Assembly (NCBI GenBank): GCA_030447685.1
Contig: JAUJOK010000016.1
Span: 1-64,000, forward strand
Direction: 5' to 3'
DNA: 64,000 bases
DNA from: Armatimonadaceae bacterium
GTDB taxonomy: Bacteria > Armatimonadota > Armatimonadia > Armatimonadales > Armatimonadaceae
A program made the position numbers and the translations under genes. Shown here piece by piece: positions 1 to 8,451 of the stretch; position 1 is the stretch's first letter, and each line of letters opens with the position of its first letter. Below the pieces are notes generated by a model. That model was not told the origin of the DNA and made no database searches. It saw nothing but the letters and a program-made list of their open reading frames with translations.

Positions 1-73
1 AAGAGCAAGCGAGAGATGGTCGACGCGTTGATTATGTGGTTGTAGTCTGTTACTTTCCTTTTGTTGTTTTTCT

Positions 74-376
74 TTGTCATACTTGAATTCAACACCGTCG
101 CCGAAGCGGCGTTATTGGCGGCACTGCAAGGGCTGGTATAGGTGCCATATCGTGACCAGCCATACGATCATGATTGTCCCGTGGGGCGCTGCCATCGTTC
201 TGGCGGTCCTCCTGATTGCCGCAATCGGGCTATCCATCGGCGCATTCCAAACCGGGAAGCCGATCCTAAAGATTCTGTTTTTCGGCGGCGCTGCCTGCTT
301 CTGGGCAGTGATTGCCTCAGTTGCGGTACAGATTCTGTCCATCGGGCTGCCCGACAGTATCAAACTTGACCGTTAG
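74..376 (+). CDS. Small predicted membrane protein, unknown function
   Basis: I do not recognise this 100-residue protein. It has a basic N-terminus and two hydrophobic stretches, about residues 37-56 and 67-90, which look like two transmembrane helices. The start is uncertain. The open frame begins with TTG at 74, but an ATG at 170 (residue 33) sits just before the first helix and would give a compact 68-residue two-helix protein. It ends 63 bases before the translin-family gene. A candidate promoter lies in that gap, so it is probably not part of the following operon. It could be spurious, but the hydrophobic pattern favours a real gene. Confidence 0.4.
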   Translation: MSYLNSTPSPKRRYWRHCKGWYRCHIVTSHTIMIVPWGAAIVLAVLLIAAIGLSIGAFQTGKPILKILFFGGAACFWAVIASVAVQILSIGLPDSIKLDR

Positions 377-406
377 CGGCTTCGAGTATGCCAGAGGGTT
401 TCCGCT

Positions 407-435
407 TTGACGGACGCACTGGAGTGCAGTACATA
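407..435 (+). promoter_or_regulatory. Candidate sigma-70 promoter, TTGACG-17-TACATA
   Basis: TTGACG at 407-412 and TACATA at 430-435 are separated by 17 bases. The expected transcription start would fall within a few bases of the ATG at 440, so the translin-family gene may be translated from a leaderless or nearly leaderless message. This is inferred from motif match only. Confidence 0.4.
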
Positions 436-439
436 AAAC

Positions 440-1069
440 ATGGCTGAGAACGCTGTCGAGACAATCGTGGCCGCTATTGCGGAGCGGCTGGAAGCAAAGA
501 ACGCGGCACGCGAGCAGGCGCTTACGGCGTCGCGGCAGGTCATCCGGCACGCGGCGAATGGTATTCGCGCCATTCATCGCGGGCAAGAGGTGGAGGCGCA
601 CGCGATGCTGAACGAGGGGCGCGAAAAGCTGGCGGGCGTGACGGCGACTTTGCAGAATCACCCGGACATCTATTGGGCAGGCTATATGCAGGACGCGCAG
701 AAAGAGCTTGCCGAGGCGTTTCTGCTGTTCGCGCTGGTGCGGGAACATCCTCTGCCGACCCCGCAGGACCTGGGCGTGGAGGACGCGCCGTACCTGAACG
801 GGCTGGGCGAGGCGGCAAGCGAACTGCGCCGCTATATTCTCGATTTGCTGCGCCACGGCACCGGCGAAGCCGCGCGCGCCGAGGCGTTGTTAGACACGAT
901 GGACGCCGTCTACAGCCACCTGGTAACGGTGGATTACCCTGATGCGCTGACCAATGGCCTGCGCCGCACGACCGACCTGGTGCGCGGCGTTCTGGAGCGG
1001 ACGCGCGGCGACCTGACCATAACGATCCGTCAGATGGAACTGGAAGCGGCTTTGAAAGGAAGAACCTGA
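440..1069 (+). CDS. Translin-family protein
   Basis: The 209-residue, all-helical sequence fits the translin/TRAX family, best known from eukaryotic C3PO and from archaeal homologues that bind or cleave single-stranded RNA. Family-like segments are the AIHRGQEVEAHAML stretch (about residues 43-56), the helix with the E-L-A-E pair followed by LLFALV (about 88-99), SELRRYILDLLR (about 121-132), and the C-terminal VDYPDALTNGLRR...RTRGDL block (about 163-194). In TRAX, acidic residues supply the nuclease site; two Glu lie in the corresponding helix here, but I cannot assign catalysis without an alignment. Its last bases overlap the next ATG (TGATG), so it is translationally coupled to the small gene downstream and lies in the same run as a HerA-type ATPase. 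Confidence 0.75.
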   Translation: MAENAVETIVAAIAERLEAKNAAREQALTASRQVIRHAANGIRAIHRGQEVEAHAMLNEGREKLAGVTATLQNHPDIYWAGYMQDAQKELAEAFLLFALVREHPLPTPQDLGVEDAPYLNGLGEAASELRRYILDLLRHGTGEAARAEALLDTMDAVYSHLVTVDYPDALTNGLRRTTDLVRGVLERTRGDLTITIRQMELEAALKGRT

Positions 1070-1353
1070 TGGCAATCCCAGCGCCGACAGCCGAAGAGCG
1101 GGACGAGGCGGTGATTATCTCCGGCCCGCGTAAAGGCGAATTCATCACCATATCCCGCTCCGGCGAGGCGGCAGTCCCACCGGAGGCGGAGGCGATGCTG
1201 GAAGAGATGATTGCGACAGCAGACCGCATTGCGGAGACGCTCCAGGCGATGCGCCGGGATGCCCAAGACTTCCATGCCGAAATGCGGGAACGGAAAAGAG
1301 AACGCGATGAGCTTGTTCGAGCGTTTGGGCGACCTCACCAAATCGCTGCTTAA
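1069..1353 (+). CDS. Small partly coiled-coil protein, first of a pair
   Basis: Unrecognised 94-residue protein. The N-terminal half (VIISGPRKGEFITISRSGEA) looks like a small beta segment. The C-terminal half from about residue 40 is a continuous charged helix rich in E, A, R and M that is likely to form a coiled coil. The start overlaps the translin-family stop, and its last 47 bases overlap the ATG of the next coiled-coil gene, so the order is tightly coupled. A comparably organised small protein is encoded at 63506-63751 on the other strand, also next to a longer coiled-coil gene. Possibly a structural or adaptor subunit; no catalytic motif is visible. Confidence 0.6.
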   Translation: MAIPAPTAEERDEAVIISGPRKGEFITISRSGEAAVPPEAEAMLEEMIATADRIAETLQAMRRDAQDFHAEMRERKRERDELVRAFGRPHQIAA

Positions 1354-1654
1354 CATCCACCTGGAACTGAAACACGCTCAGGAACAGCAGGCCCAGGATC
1401 GGCAAGCCATTCGCGACCTGGATACCAGCCTCAAGCAGTTTGCTCGCGATGTGCAGGCGGCAAACGAACAGATGCTGAGGGAGATACGCTTGCTGAGCGA
1501 GCGTTTGACGTGACTGGAAGCAATGCGGGAAGCCGACCGGGCGGAAATGCGGGCGGATGTGGCGCAGTTTAAGGCGGAAGTGGAGCGCGCATCTCTGCGT
1601 TTAACAGCGCCGCTGCCACCCCCGCGACAACTGCCGCCTTCGGAAGAGCAATAG
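1307..1654 (+). pseudogene. Coiled-coil protein gene interrupted by an in-frame TGA
   Basis: The frame opens with ATG at 1307 (MSLFERLGDLTKSLLN) and runs as an amphipathic helix for 68 codons to TGA at 1511-1513. The same frame then continues without another stop to TAG at 1652-1654, adding a further charged helix and a Pro-rich tail, 115 codons in all. Across the TGA the heptad-like pattern is unbroken (LSERLT-stop-LEAMREADRAEM). The similar gene at 63193-63549 has VSRLEEAR at the equivalent place, so the codon was probably CGA (Arg), changed to TGA by mutation or a base-call error. The alternative is that only the 68-residue product is made. AGGAG inside the final stop region serves the HerA-type gene. 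Confidence 0.6.
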
Positions 1655-1666
1655 GAGTACAAGATT

Positions 1667-3607
1667 ATGCCGCTGACGATGGACAACAACCGGGTGACGA
1701 CGCGCGGGCGGGTGCTTTCCGTGCTCCTGGACGAGATGCGCGCCGCGCAGATCGGCGTGGTCGGCTCGCCCTCGGATACAACGGAGATCACGATAGACAT
1801 TCTGGAAGCCGCCGAGGCGGGACGCATCCGTGGGCAGATGGTCTACCTCGTCCTGCCCCATGACAACTGCCGCATCGCCATTCTGGGCCAGGTATCGCGT
1901 GTTGAGACGCAGAACCGCTGGCACGAGGATATGGCCTTTCGCGGCATTATCAAGCGGCAGGGTGCGCTTCCCCACCTGTCGGGCCGCGCCGATGTCCGCA
2001 CGGCGACCCTGACCGTGCAGGCGGCCTTTACCATCGACGTGGACGAATCCGGCGAAGAGTTCTGCGCTGAGGATATGCTCGGCACCTCGCCCGGCACCGG
2101 CGCGAAGGTCTACGCCGTGCGCGACGAAGTGCTTCAGGCGCTGCTGGAAAAGTATAAGAATGAGCTGGTATACCTGGGCCGTGTCTTCGGTACGCAGGTG
2201 CGTATGCCCTTCACGCTACGCCATTTCGGCAAGGGGGTGGGCGGCGCGGGCGAGGCGTACCATATCGGCGTCTTCGGCAAAACGGGGTCCGGCAAGTCGG
2301 GTCTGGCCGCGTACCTGCTGCTCGCCTACGCCCGCCACCGAAATATGGGCCTGCTTTTTATCGATCCACAGGGCCAGTTCTCTTCCGACCGTGACCTGCC
2401 CTTTCCTCTCCATCTCTCTCTGCGCGCAGCAGGCCGCGATGTGCAGGTGTATAAGCTGGCTTCTCAGGTGCGGCTGCGCGAGGATGCCAATCAGTTCGCC
2501 GAACTGCTGCGCAAGGCGGGCTTTTATCGCTTTCTGGGAATCAAGAACCCGGATAATCAGGAGATTGCGGTCGAGGTCCTCTATGCCGCCGTTCGCAAAG
2601 TCCTGACCGACCGGAAGGCGAAGATAGACGCGGCGCCGGGGAACCTGCTGCGGGAGACTTTGCAGACCATTCTCGATGACAGCAAGGCGCTGGAGCGCAT
2701 CTACACCGGCAAGGAGCGGCGCGAACAACTGGCGGACCGTCTGCGTGGCGTTCTCACGGATGAGGGCGAGTACCAGGAGCTGCAGGAGAAGACGTGGCAG
2801 CCCGCGCTTGACCTGTTCCAGAAGGTGGACTCCAAAGGCAACGAGCGAACGGCGCTGTGGAATATCGTCACCAGCGTGATCAATGCGAATGAGCAGGAGA
2901 CGCAGCCTATCGTCTTTCTGGACATCTCCGGCGAGGGCACGGCGTTCAAGGACGACGAAGAGATCAAGGCGATGCTGCTCAAAGAGATCGCCGTCGCGCT
3001 CGACAAGGAAGGGGGCCGCGCCTTCGAGAACGGGCGGCGCTTGAACTGCCTGGTGGCGCTCGATGAGGCCCACCGCTACGTACGCGCCTATACGCGCGGC
3101 GATGATATGTCGGAGATGGCGCAGCTTACCAAGAAGTTCGTGGACGCCGTACGGACCACGCGCAAATACGGCCTGGGGTATATGTTTATTACACAGACTT
3201 TAGCATCGCTGCACCGGGAGATCATCGGCCAGCTACGTCTGAACGCCTTCGGCTACGGCCTGACCATGGGCAGCGAACTGGCTCAGTTAGAGGAGATCGT
3301 CGGAGACCCGGAGGCGCTTTCGCTGTACAAATCCTTCGTGGACCCGCAGTCACGCCGCGAATACCCGTTCATGTTCACCGGCCCGGCTTCTCCGCTCTCC
3401 TTTACCGGGATGCCGCTGTTCGTGCAGATGTTCACCCGCTTCAGCGATTTTGCAGAGGCGAACCCGACCGCAGCAGCGCGCACCGCCCTCAGCGTCGCTG
3501 AAGGAGGCAATGGCAGCGGTATTTCGCCCGTTCCCGTCACCGCCCCGGCACGCGGCTTCGCCACCGAGGAAGCGTTCCAGAAAGCTCGCAACGCCGACTT
3601 TGACTGA
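1667..3607 (+). CDS. HerA-type hexameric ATPase/translocase (DUF87)
   Basis: A 646-residue FtsK/HerA-superfamily ATPase. The N-terminal about 190 residues resemble the HAS-barrel region. Walker A GKTGSGKS lies near residue 205 and is followed by FIDPQGQFS, typical of HerA/DUF87. Walker B is LVALDEAH near residue 465. The C-terminal GYMFITQ...L and QLRLNAFGYGL segments match the sensor and arginine-finger regions of the family. HerA normally pumps DNA together with the NurA nuclease in archaea, and DUF87 ATPases also occur in defence and DNA-processing islands. No NurA is nearby; the upstream partners are a translin-family protein and two small partly coiled-coil proteins. AGGAG lies 9 bases before the ATG, and its 3' end overlaps the methyltransferase gene. 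Confidence 0.85.
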   Translation: MPLTMDNNRVTTRGRVLSVLLDEMRAAQIGVVGSPSDTTEITIDILEAAEAGRIRGQMVYLVLPHDNCRIAILGQVSRVETQNRWHEDMAFRGIIKRQGALPHLSGRADVRTATLTVQAAFTIDVDESGEEFCAEDMLGTSPGTGAKVYAVRDEVLQALLEKYKNELVYLGRVFGTQVRMPFTLRHFGKGVGGAGEAYHIGVFGKTGSGKSGLAAYLLLAYARHRNMGLLFIDPQGQFSSDRDLPFPLHLSLRAAGRDVQVYKLASQVRLREDANQFAELLRKAGFYRFLGIKNPDNQEIAVEVLYAAVRKVLTDRKAKIDAAPGNLLRETLQTILDDSKALERIYTGKERREQLADRLRGVLTDEGEYQELQEKTWQPALDLFQKVDSKGNERTALWNIVTSVINANEQETQPIVFLDISGEGTAFKDDEEIKAMLLKEIAVALDKEGGRAFENGRRLNCLVALDEAHRYVRAYTRGDDMSEMAQLTKKFVDAVRTTRKYGLGYMFITQTLASLHREIIGQLRLNAFGYGLTMGSELAQLEEIVGDPEALSLYKSFVDPQSRREYPFMFTGPASPLSFTGMPLFVQMFTRFSDFAEANPTAAARTALSVAEGGNGSGISPVPVTAPARGFATEEAFQKARNADFD

Positions 3608-4307
3608 ACAGGATTCGTTCGCCAGCCGCTTCCTGGATGAGAGACACGCGGAGCGCGATGCGATGGTCCGGGAGCAGATGGAGGAGCGCGGGATTCGTGA
3701 CAGCCGCGTCCTGGAAGCACTGCGCCGCGTGCCCCGCCATCTGTTCGTGCCGCCCGCCGAAGCGGCGGAGGCTTACGAAGACCATCCCCTTCCCATCGGC
3801 GAAGGCCAGACGATTTCGCAGCCGTACATAGTGGCCCTGATGACAGAAACGTTGCAGTTAACGGGTACGGAGACGGTTCTGGAGATCGGCGCGGGGTCGG
3901 GGTACCAGTCCGCCATTCTGTCTGTCTTGTGTCGCCGTGTCATTGCCATCGAGCGGCACGCTCCCCTCGCAGCCCGCGCCCGCACGGTGCTGGATCGGCT
4001 GGGCATCGAAAATGTTCATTTGCTGGTCGCCGACGGTTCGCGCGGCTGGCCTGCGGAAGCGCCCTACGATGCGATACTGGTGGCGGCAGGCGCACCGTCC
4101 GTCCCCGACGCCTTGAAAGAGCAGCTTGCGCCCAGCGGCAGGCTTATCCTGCCGGTCGGCGGCGAGCGGATGCAGACGCTTCATCTCCTCCGCCGGGATT
4201 TAGACGGCACCTTCACCAACAAAAACCTTGGCGACGTCGCCTTCGTCCCGCTGATCGGCGCGGCAGGGTTCGGTCTGCCTGATGACCTGGGCGACATCGA
4301 TATTTAA
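3600..4307 (+). CDS. pcm: Protein-L-isoaspartate O-methyltransferase
   Basis: Repairs isoaspartyl residues in aged proteins by SAM-dependent methylation. The N-terminal helix (DAMVREQMEERGIRDSRVLEALRRVPRHLF) and GEGQTISQPYIVALM are family hallmarks. The SAM-binding motif is VLEIGAGSGYQSAIL, followed by the acidic motif VIAIERH and the C-terminal GRLILPVGG. I place the start at TTG 3600, which overlaps the HerA stop by 8 bases; an ATG at 3663 would begin just at the conserved first helix. The product is about 235 residues, normal for the family. It is probably translationally coupled to the HerA-type gene, and the glycosidase gene follows after only 15 bases. Confidence 0.88.
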   Translation: MTEQDSFASRFLDERHAERDAMVREQMEERGIRDSRVLEALRRVPRHLFVPPAEAAEAYEDHPLPIGEGQTISQPYIVALMTETLQLTGTETVLEIGAGSGYQSAILSVLCRRVIAIERHAPLAARARTVLDRLGIENVHLLVADGSRGWPAEAPYDAILVAAGAPSVPDALKEQLAPSGRLILPVGGERMQTLHLLRRDLDGTFTNKNLGDVAFVPLIGAAGFGLPDDLGDIDI

Positions 4308-4322
4308 ATATTTGAGAAAACG

Positions 4323-6422
4323 ATGATAACCAACAGCCTTGTGCGGATTCACTGGGTGGGGACGGCGGACTGCCTGTGGCGCTATGAGGTGGCCGCGACG
4401 GGGCAGACGTATGATATATCGCCGCCGGTTTTCGAAATAGACGGCAGCGAGCGTATTGCCGTGATTGCCGCACTCGAGGAGATGCGCGAGCCAGCGGTCC
4501 GGCGGGCGGGTAACGTTACCGAGTATGTTTACGCCGGTTCTTTCACGGACGATCCCGAATTAGCTTTACGAATAACGCTTCAGATTCCCGATGACAGCCC
4601 CGTCGTCCGCTTTCGGTACACGCTGACCAGCGCGCGTGAATGCCGCCTGACCAAAACCGCCGGTAAGGACAGCCTCACCTATCTCGAAACTTCCTTTGCC
4701 CATCTGCCCGCCGCCTGGGAAGTACGGCTTTCCGAATTCAGCGAACTTGTCCACAGCTTTTGCCTGGCCGAACTGCCCGTCAATGACCGCCATTTCGACA
4801 ACTCCCTGACCGTCATGGGGCCTCTGCTGGTCGGCGCGAGCGATACCCATGCCCTGCTGCTGGCCTACGAGCACGGTTCCCAGGTACCGGACGCTTTCCT
4901 GCAATACCACCTATCGCCGACCCGAGCGGCGACCCTGTGCGCCGTGAAGGGCAGCTACTGCGACCGTCAGATCGTCGATTCCGCCACGCCGTACCGGACG
5001 CTCTGGATGGAGATAGCCGCAGTTCCCGGCGATGTGGATACGCTTGCCCGCGCCTATCGGAGTTTCGTCCTGAAGCATCTGTCCCCCAACCGGCAAAGCC
5101 GTGCCCCCTATATCTTTTACAACACCTGGAATTTTCAGGAGCGCAACCGCTGGTGGTATCACCAGCAATATCTGGACTCGATGAACGAGGAGCGGATGCT
5201 TCAGGAGATAGAGGCTGCCCACCGCATGGGAATCGATGTCTTCGTCCTGGACACCGGCTGGTACGAAAAGACCGGCGACTGGCGGACGAGTTCGGCGCGC
5301 TTTCCGCGCGGCCTCGCGCCTATCAAGGAGAAGCTGGACGAGTACGACATGAAGCTGGGCCTGTGGTTCAATCCCACGGTGGCTGCCGTTTCCAGCCAGA
5401 TGCGCCGCCGCCATGAGGATTGTTTGATGACCCGAAACGGCAAGCCCGGCCACCCGCACGAGGTCTGGGAGACCGAGGCGAGTCAGGGCCTGTGCCTGGT
5501 TTCCCGCTACGGCGATGCCTTCGCCGACGAGCTGATCCGGCTGGTGCGCGAGGTGGGCGTCACCTACTTCAAATGGGACGCCATCGGCCAGTACGGCTGC
5601 GACGCTCCCGGCCACGGCCACGGCACCGAAGAGAATACGCCGGAGGAGCGCCGCAACAGCTATGCGTTTCAATTAGGGGCCGCGATGGCGCGCGTCGTGG
5701 ATAAAGTGTGCGCCGCCTGCCCCGAGGCTATCGTGGATTTCGACATCACCGAAGGGGGGCGCACAGTCGGTTTGCAGTTCCTGGCGGCGGGCAAATACTT
5801 CCTTATCAACAACGGCCCCTACAGCCAGAACTACGATCTTCCCAAGCCTGCCGACGGCAATGTTAACCTGTTCTTCTTTCCCGGCCCGGCACGCGCCTGG
5901 ATATGCCGCACGCCCCTTACCTACGATAAATGGATTCCGTCCGTGCTGTTCCTGACCCACTATCTGCCCGACGACACCCATCGCGAAGGCTGGAACCGAG
6001 ATCAGGAGGTGAACGCCGAAAACCAGTGGATCACCATCGCATCGCTTGTTCTGGGGCAGAATGGTATCTGGGGTGATCTGCTGCGCGTTTCCGACGAGGG
6101 AATCGCGCGCTTCGGCACCGCGCTGGGTCTATACAAGCAGGTGCGGGACGACATTACCGAAAGCTACCCCGTTCGCACCGGCGCGGTGGGCGGCAGCCCG
6201 GAAGTTCACGAGAAGATAAGCGAAGAAACCGGGCGCGGCGTCGTCTCCGTCTTCGCCAGCGCGCCGGGCCGCTACACTTACGTCACCCAAAACGCCGTCG
6301 CGCCCGGCATCTGGCACAACAACGGCGTCACCGTGACGACCGACGCGCGGGGCCGCGCCTGCCTTGATTTAGCATTTGACAAAGCCGGGGCGAAAGTTAT
6401 CTTTTTTGGGATCACAGCATAA
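4323..6422 (+). CDS. GH36-like alpha-galactosidase family glycoside hydrolase
   Basis: A 699-residue protein with the clan-D layout: an N-terminal beta-sandwich (about residues 1-240), a TIM barrel, and a C-terminal beta domain. Barrel signatures are VFVLDTGWYEKTGDW, KLGLWFNPT, YFKWDAIGQYGCD and DFDITEGGRTVG. By analogy with GH36, the Asp of KWD (about residue 418) is the candidate nucleophile and the Asp of DFDITEGGR (about 473) the candidate acid/base. I see no signal peptide, so it is likely cytoplasmic. The substrate cannot be read from sequence; alpha-galactoside hydrolysis is the default. It ends two bases before the next open frame, a Tat-exported FAD oxidoreductase, suggesting a shared carbohydrate pathway. 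Confidence 0.75.
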   Translation: MITNSLVRIHWVGTADCLWRYEVAATGQTYDISPPVFEIDGSERIAVIAALEEMREPAVRRAGNVTEYVYAGSFTDDPELALRITLQIPDDSPVVRFRYTLTSARECRLTKTAGKDSLTYLETSFAHLPAAWEVRLSEFSELVHSFCLAELPVNDRHFDNSLTVMGPLLVGASDTHALLLAYEHGSQVPDAFLQYHLSPTRAATLCAVKGSYCDRQIVDSATPYRTLWMEIAAVPGDVDTLARAYRSFVLKHLSPNRQSRAPYIFYNTWNFQERNRWWYHQQYLDSMNEERMLQEIEAAHRMGIDVFVLDTGWYEKTGDWRTSSARFPRGLAPIKEKLDEYDMKLGLWFNPTVAAVSSQMRRRHEDCLMTRNGKPGHPHEVWETEASQGLCLVSRYGDAFADELIRLVREVGVTYFKWDAIGQYGCDAPGHGHGTEENTPEERRNSYAFQLGAAMARVVDKVCAACPEAIVDFDITEGGRTVGLQFLAAGKYFLINNGPYSQNYDLPKPADGNVNLFFFPGPARAWICRTPLTYDKWIPSVLFLTHYLPDDTHREGWNRDQEVNAENQWITIASLVLGQNGIWGDLLRVSDEGIARFGTALGLYKQVRDDITESYPVRTGAVGGSPEVHEKISEETGRGVVSVFASAPGRYTYVTQNAVAPGIWHNNGVTVTTDARGRACLDLAFDKAGAKVIFFGITA

Positions 6423-6487
6423 CGATGACCAGAGCGCCTTTCGGCAGCGAAGGACTGGAGCGGCGGCGCTTCAAGGACGGCAGCCCA

Positions 6488-8377
6488 ATGAACCGCAGAC
6501 GCTTCCTGCTACGCTCGCTGCTTGCCGGTCCCGCCGCCCTGGGCGTGTCCGGCACGGCACCGGCGCACGGGCGGCAATCGAAGAAACACATGAACAACGA
6601 ACACGATATTGTCATCGTCGGGGCGACGCCGGGCGGGGTCTGCGCGGCGATTGCGGCGGCGCGCCTGGGTTCGCGCGTTCTGCTGCTGGAGCGCACGGCC
6701 CACATCGGCGGACTGCCCGCCAATGGCCTGGGCGCGACGGATATCCATACGCGCGGCGCGACGGGCGGCCTGTTTCAGGAGTTTGTGAATAATATCAAGG
6801 CGCACTATGTCAGGACCTATGGCGCGGGTTCACCACAGGTGAAGGATTGCTCCGACGGGTACCATTTCGAGCCGGGTGTCGCGGAGAAGGTTTTCGAGGC
6901 GATGCTGGCGGCTGAGGCGAAGATCACCGTGCTGCGAAACCGGCAGTTCGATGCAGAGCGGGGAAACGTTATCCTGGAAGGCCGGGGGCTGGCGGCTGTC
7001 ACCGTTACGGAGCGCGTGAACGGCGGCAGGCGCGAAACCTATGCGGCGAAAGTCTTTGTGGATGCCACCTACGAGGGTGACTTGGCCGCTGCGGCAAGCG
7101 CACCCTACCGCACGCGCCGCGAAGGAAAAGCCGAGCACGGCGAACCGTTCGCGGGCCGTGTTTACCGCCGCTGGGGGGTCGGGCCGCTGGGGGAAGGCTC
7201 CACGGAAGCGGGTGACGACACGGTGCAGGCCTACAACTACCGCCTGTGCCTGACCAATCGCGCCGACCTGCGCGTGCCCATTGAGAAGCCATCGACCTAT
7301 AGCCGCGCCGATTATGCATCGCTTGCCGGGGACGTGGCGAGCGGTTACATGCCCCACTTCATGCCCGGCAAGAACAATCGCGACTACGGCGTCGTCAACC
7401 CGGTGCGCCTGCCTAATGGAAAGACGGACACGAATAACCACCACCGTTCGTTCGTCTCCACCGATCTGCCGGAGGAGAACTGGCCGTACCCGGAAAGCGA
7501 CTGGCAGTGGCGCGACCGCTTCGCCCGGAGGCTGCGCGACTACACGCTCGGTCTGCTCTGGTTTTGCCAGAACGATGAGGCACTGCCCGCCGCCTTTCGC
7601 GACGAGGCGCGCGCCTGGGGCCTGGCCCGTGATGAATACACGGACAACGGCCATTTTCCGCGCCAGATATATGTCCGCGAAGCCCGCCGTATCCAAGGCG
7701 AGTATCTTTTTACCGCGCGGGATGCGATGTCCCCCGACGAGGTGCCGCACGCCTATGAGATCATGGCCGGAACCCGCCCGCCGAATCCGAAACTCCGCGC
7801 GCCTATCCACTCCGATGCCGTCACCGCCAGCCACTACGCCATAGACTCCCACGCCATCCGTAAGCGGGAGCCGAACCGCGTTCACCTGGACGGTTTCCTG
7901 GGCCTGAGCCTGATTACCAGACCGTACCAGATACCCTACGGGGTTATCGTACCGAAGAAGGTAGAGGGACTTCTGACGCCGGTCGCCTGCTCCGCGACAC
8001 ACCTCGGGTTTGGAACGCTGCGGATGGAACCCTGCTGGATGGCGCTGGGACAGGCGGCAGGAACAGCGGCCCATCTCTCTATACAAGATAAGGTATTGCT
8101 GCGGAACTTGAACAAAGAGAAATTACAACGGGCGCTTCTAAAGCAGAAGCAGGTTCTGATATACCTGGCCGACGTGCCCGCAGACCACCCTCACTTTGCG
8201 CCGCTTCAGATTGCCGGATGCCGGGGATGCTTCCCCGCCGCCCTGACCGCCGAACCGGACGCTCCTCTGGACGAAGCGACGGCGCAGGCATGGGCGAAGC
8301 GGGCGGGTAAGGCCGCACCGGTTTTCACGGCAGGTAAAACCACACGCGCGGAATACGTGGGCCGTCTGTTCGAATAA
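6488..8377 (+). CDS. Tat-exported FAD-dependent oxidoreductase (FAD_oxidored family)
   Basis: I choose the ATG at 6488 because it gives a clean twin-arginine signal: NRRRFLLRS followed by a hydrophobic Ala/Gly/Leu stretch and an Ala-rich cleavage region. An in-frame ATG at 6425 would add 21 residues. The mature part opens with a dinucleotide-binding fold, DIVIVGATPGGVCAAIAAA, then ERTAHIGGLPANGLGATD, typical of the PF12831 family common in soil heterotrophs. The C-terminal TPVACSATHLGFGTLRMEP...LGQAAGTAA also fits. The substrate is unknown, but family members often sit with glycoside hydrolases, as here. A Tat signal implies the FAD is loaded before export. The gene is co-directional with and immediately follows the GH36-like gene. 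Confidence 0.8.
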   Translation: MNRRRFLLRSLLAGPAALGVSGTAPAHGRQSKKHMNNEHDIVIVGATPGGVCAAIAAARLGSRVLLLERTAHIGGLPANGLGATDIHTRGATGGLFQEFVNNIKAHYVRTYGAGSPQVKDCSDGYHFEPGVAEKVFEAMLAAEAKITVLRNRQFDAERGNVILEGRGLAAVTVTERVNGGRRETYAAKVFVDATYEGDLAAAASAPYRTRREGKAEHGEPFAGRVYRRWGVGPLGEGSTEAGDDTVQAYNYRLCLTNRADLRVPIEKPSTYSRADYASLAGDVASGYMPHFMPGKNNRDYGVVNPVRLPNGKTDTNNHHRSFVSTDLPEENWPYPESDWQWRDRFARRLRDYTLGLLWFCQNDEALPAAFRDEARAWGLARDEYTDNGHFPRQIYVREARRIQGEYLFTARDAMSPDEVPHAYEIMAGTRPPNPKLRAPIHSDAVTASHYAIDSHAIRKREPNRVHLDGFLGLSLITRPYQIPYGVIVPKKVEGLLTPVACSATHLGFGTLRMEPCWMALGQAAGTAAHLSIQDKVLLRNLNKEKLQRALLKQKQVLIYLADVPADHPHFAPLQIAGCRGCFPAALTAEPDAPLDEATAQAWAKRAGKAAPVFTAGKTTRAEYVGRLFE

Positions 8378-8395
8378 TCACGCGGGCGGACCAAC

Positions 8396-8428
8396 AAAAA
8401 AAGGCAGGGCCAGTTTACTGACCCTGCC
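8396..8428 (-). terminator. Intrinsic terminator of greA
   Basis: On the minus strand an 11-bp stem (GGCAGGGTCAG pairing with CTGGCCCTGCC, one G-U pair) is followed by seven T residues. It starts 23 bases beyond the greA stop codon. Confidence 0.9.
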
Positions 8429-8451
8429 GTCCGACTTTTCTTAGAAAAGTT

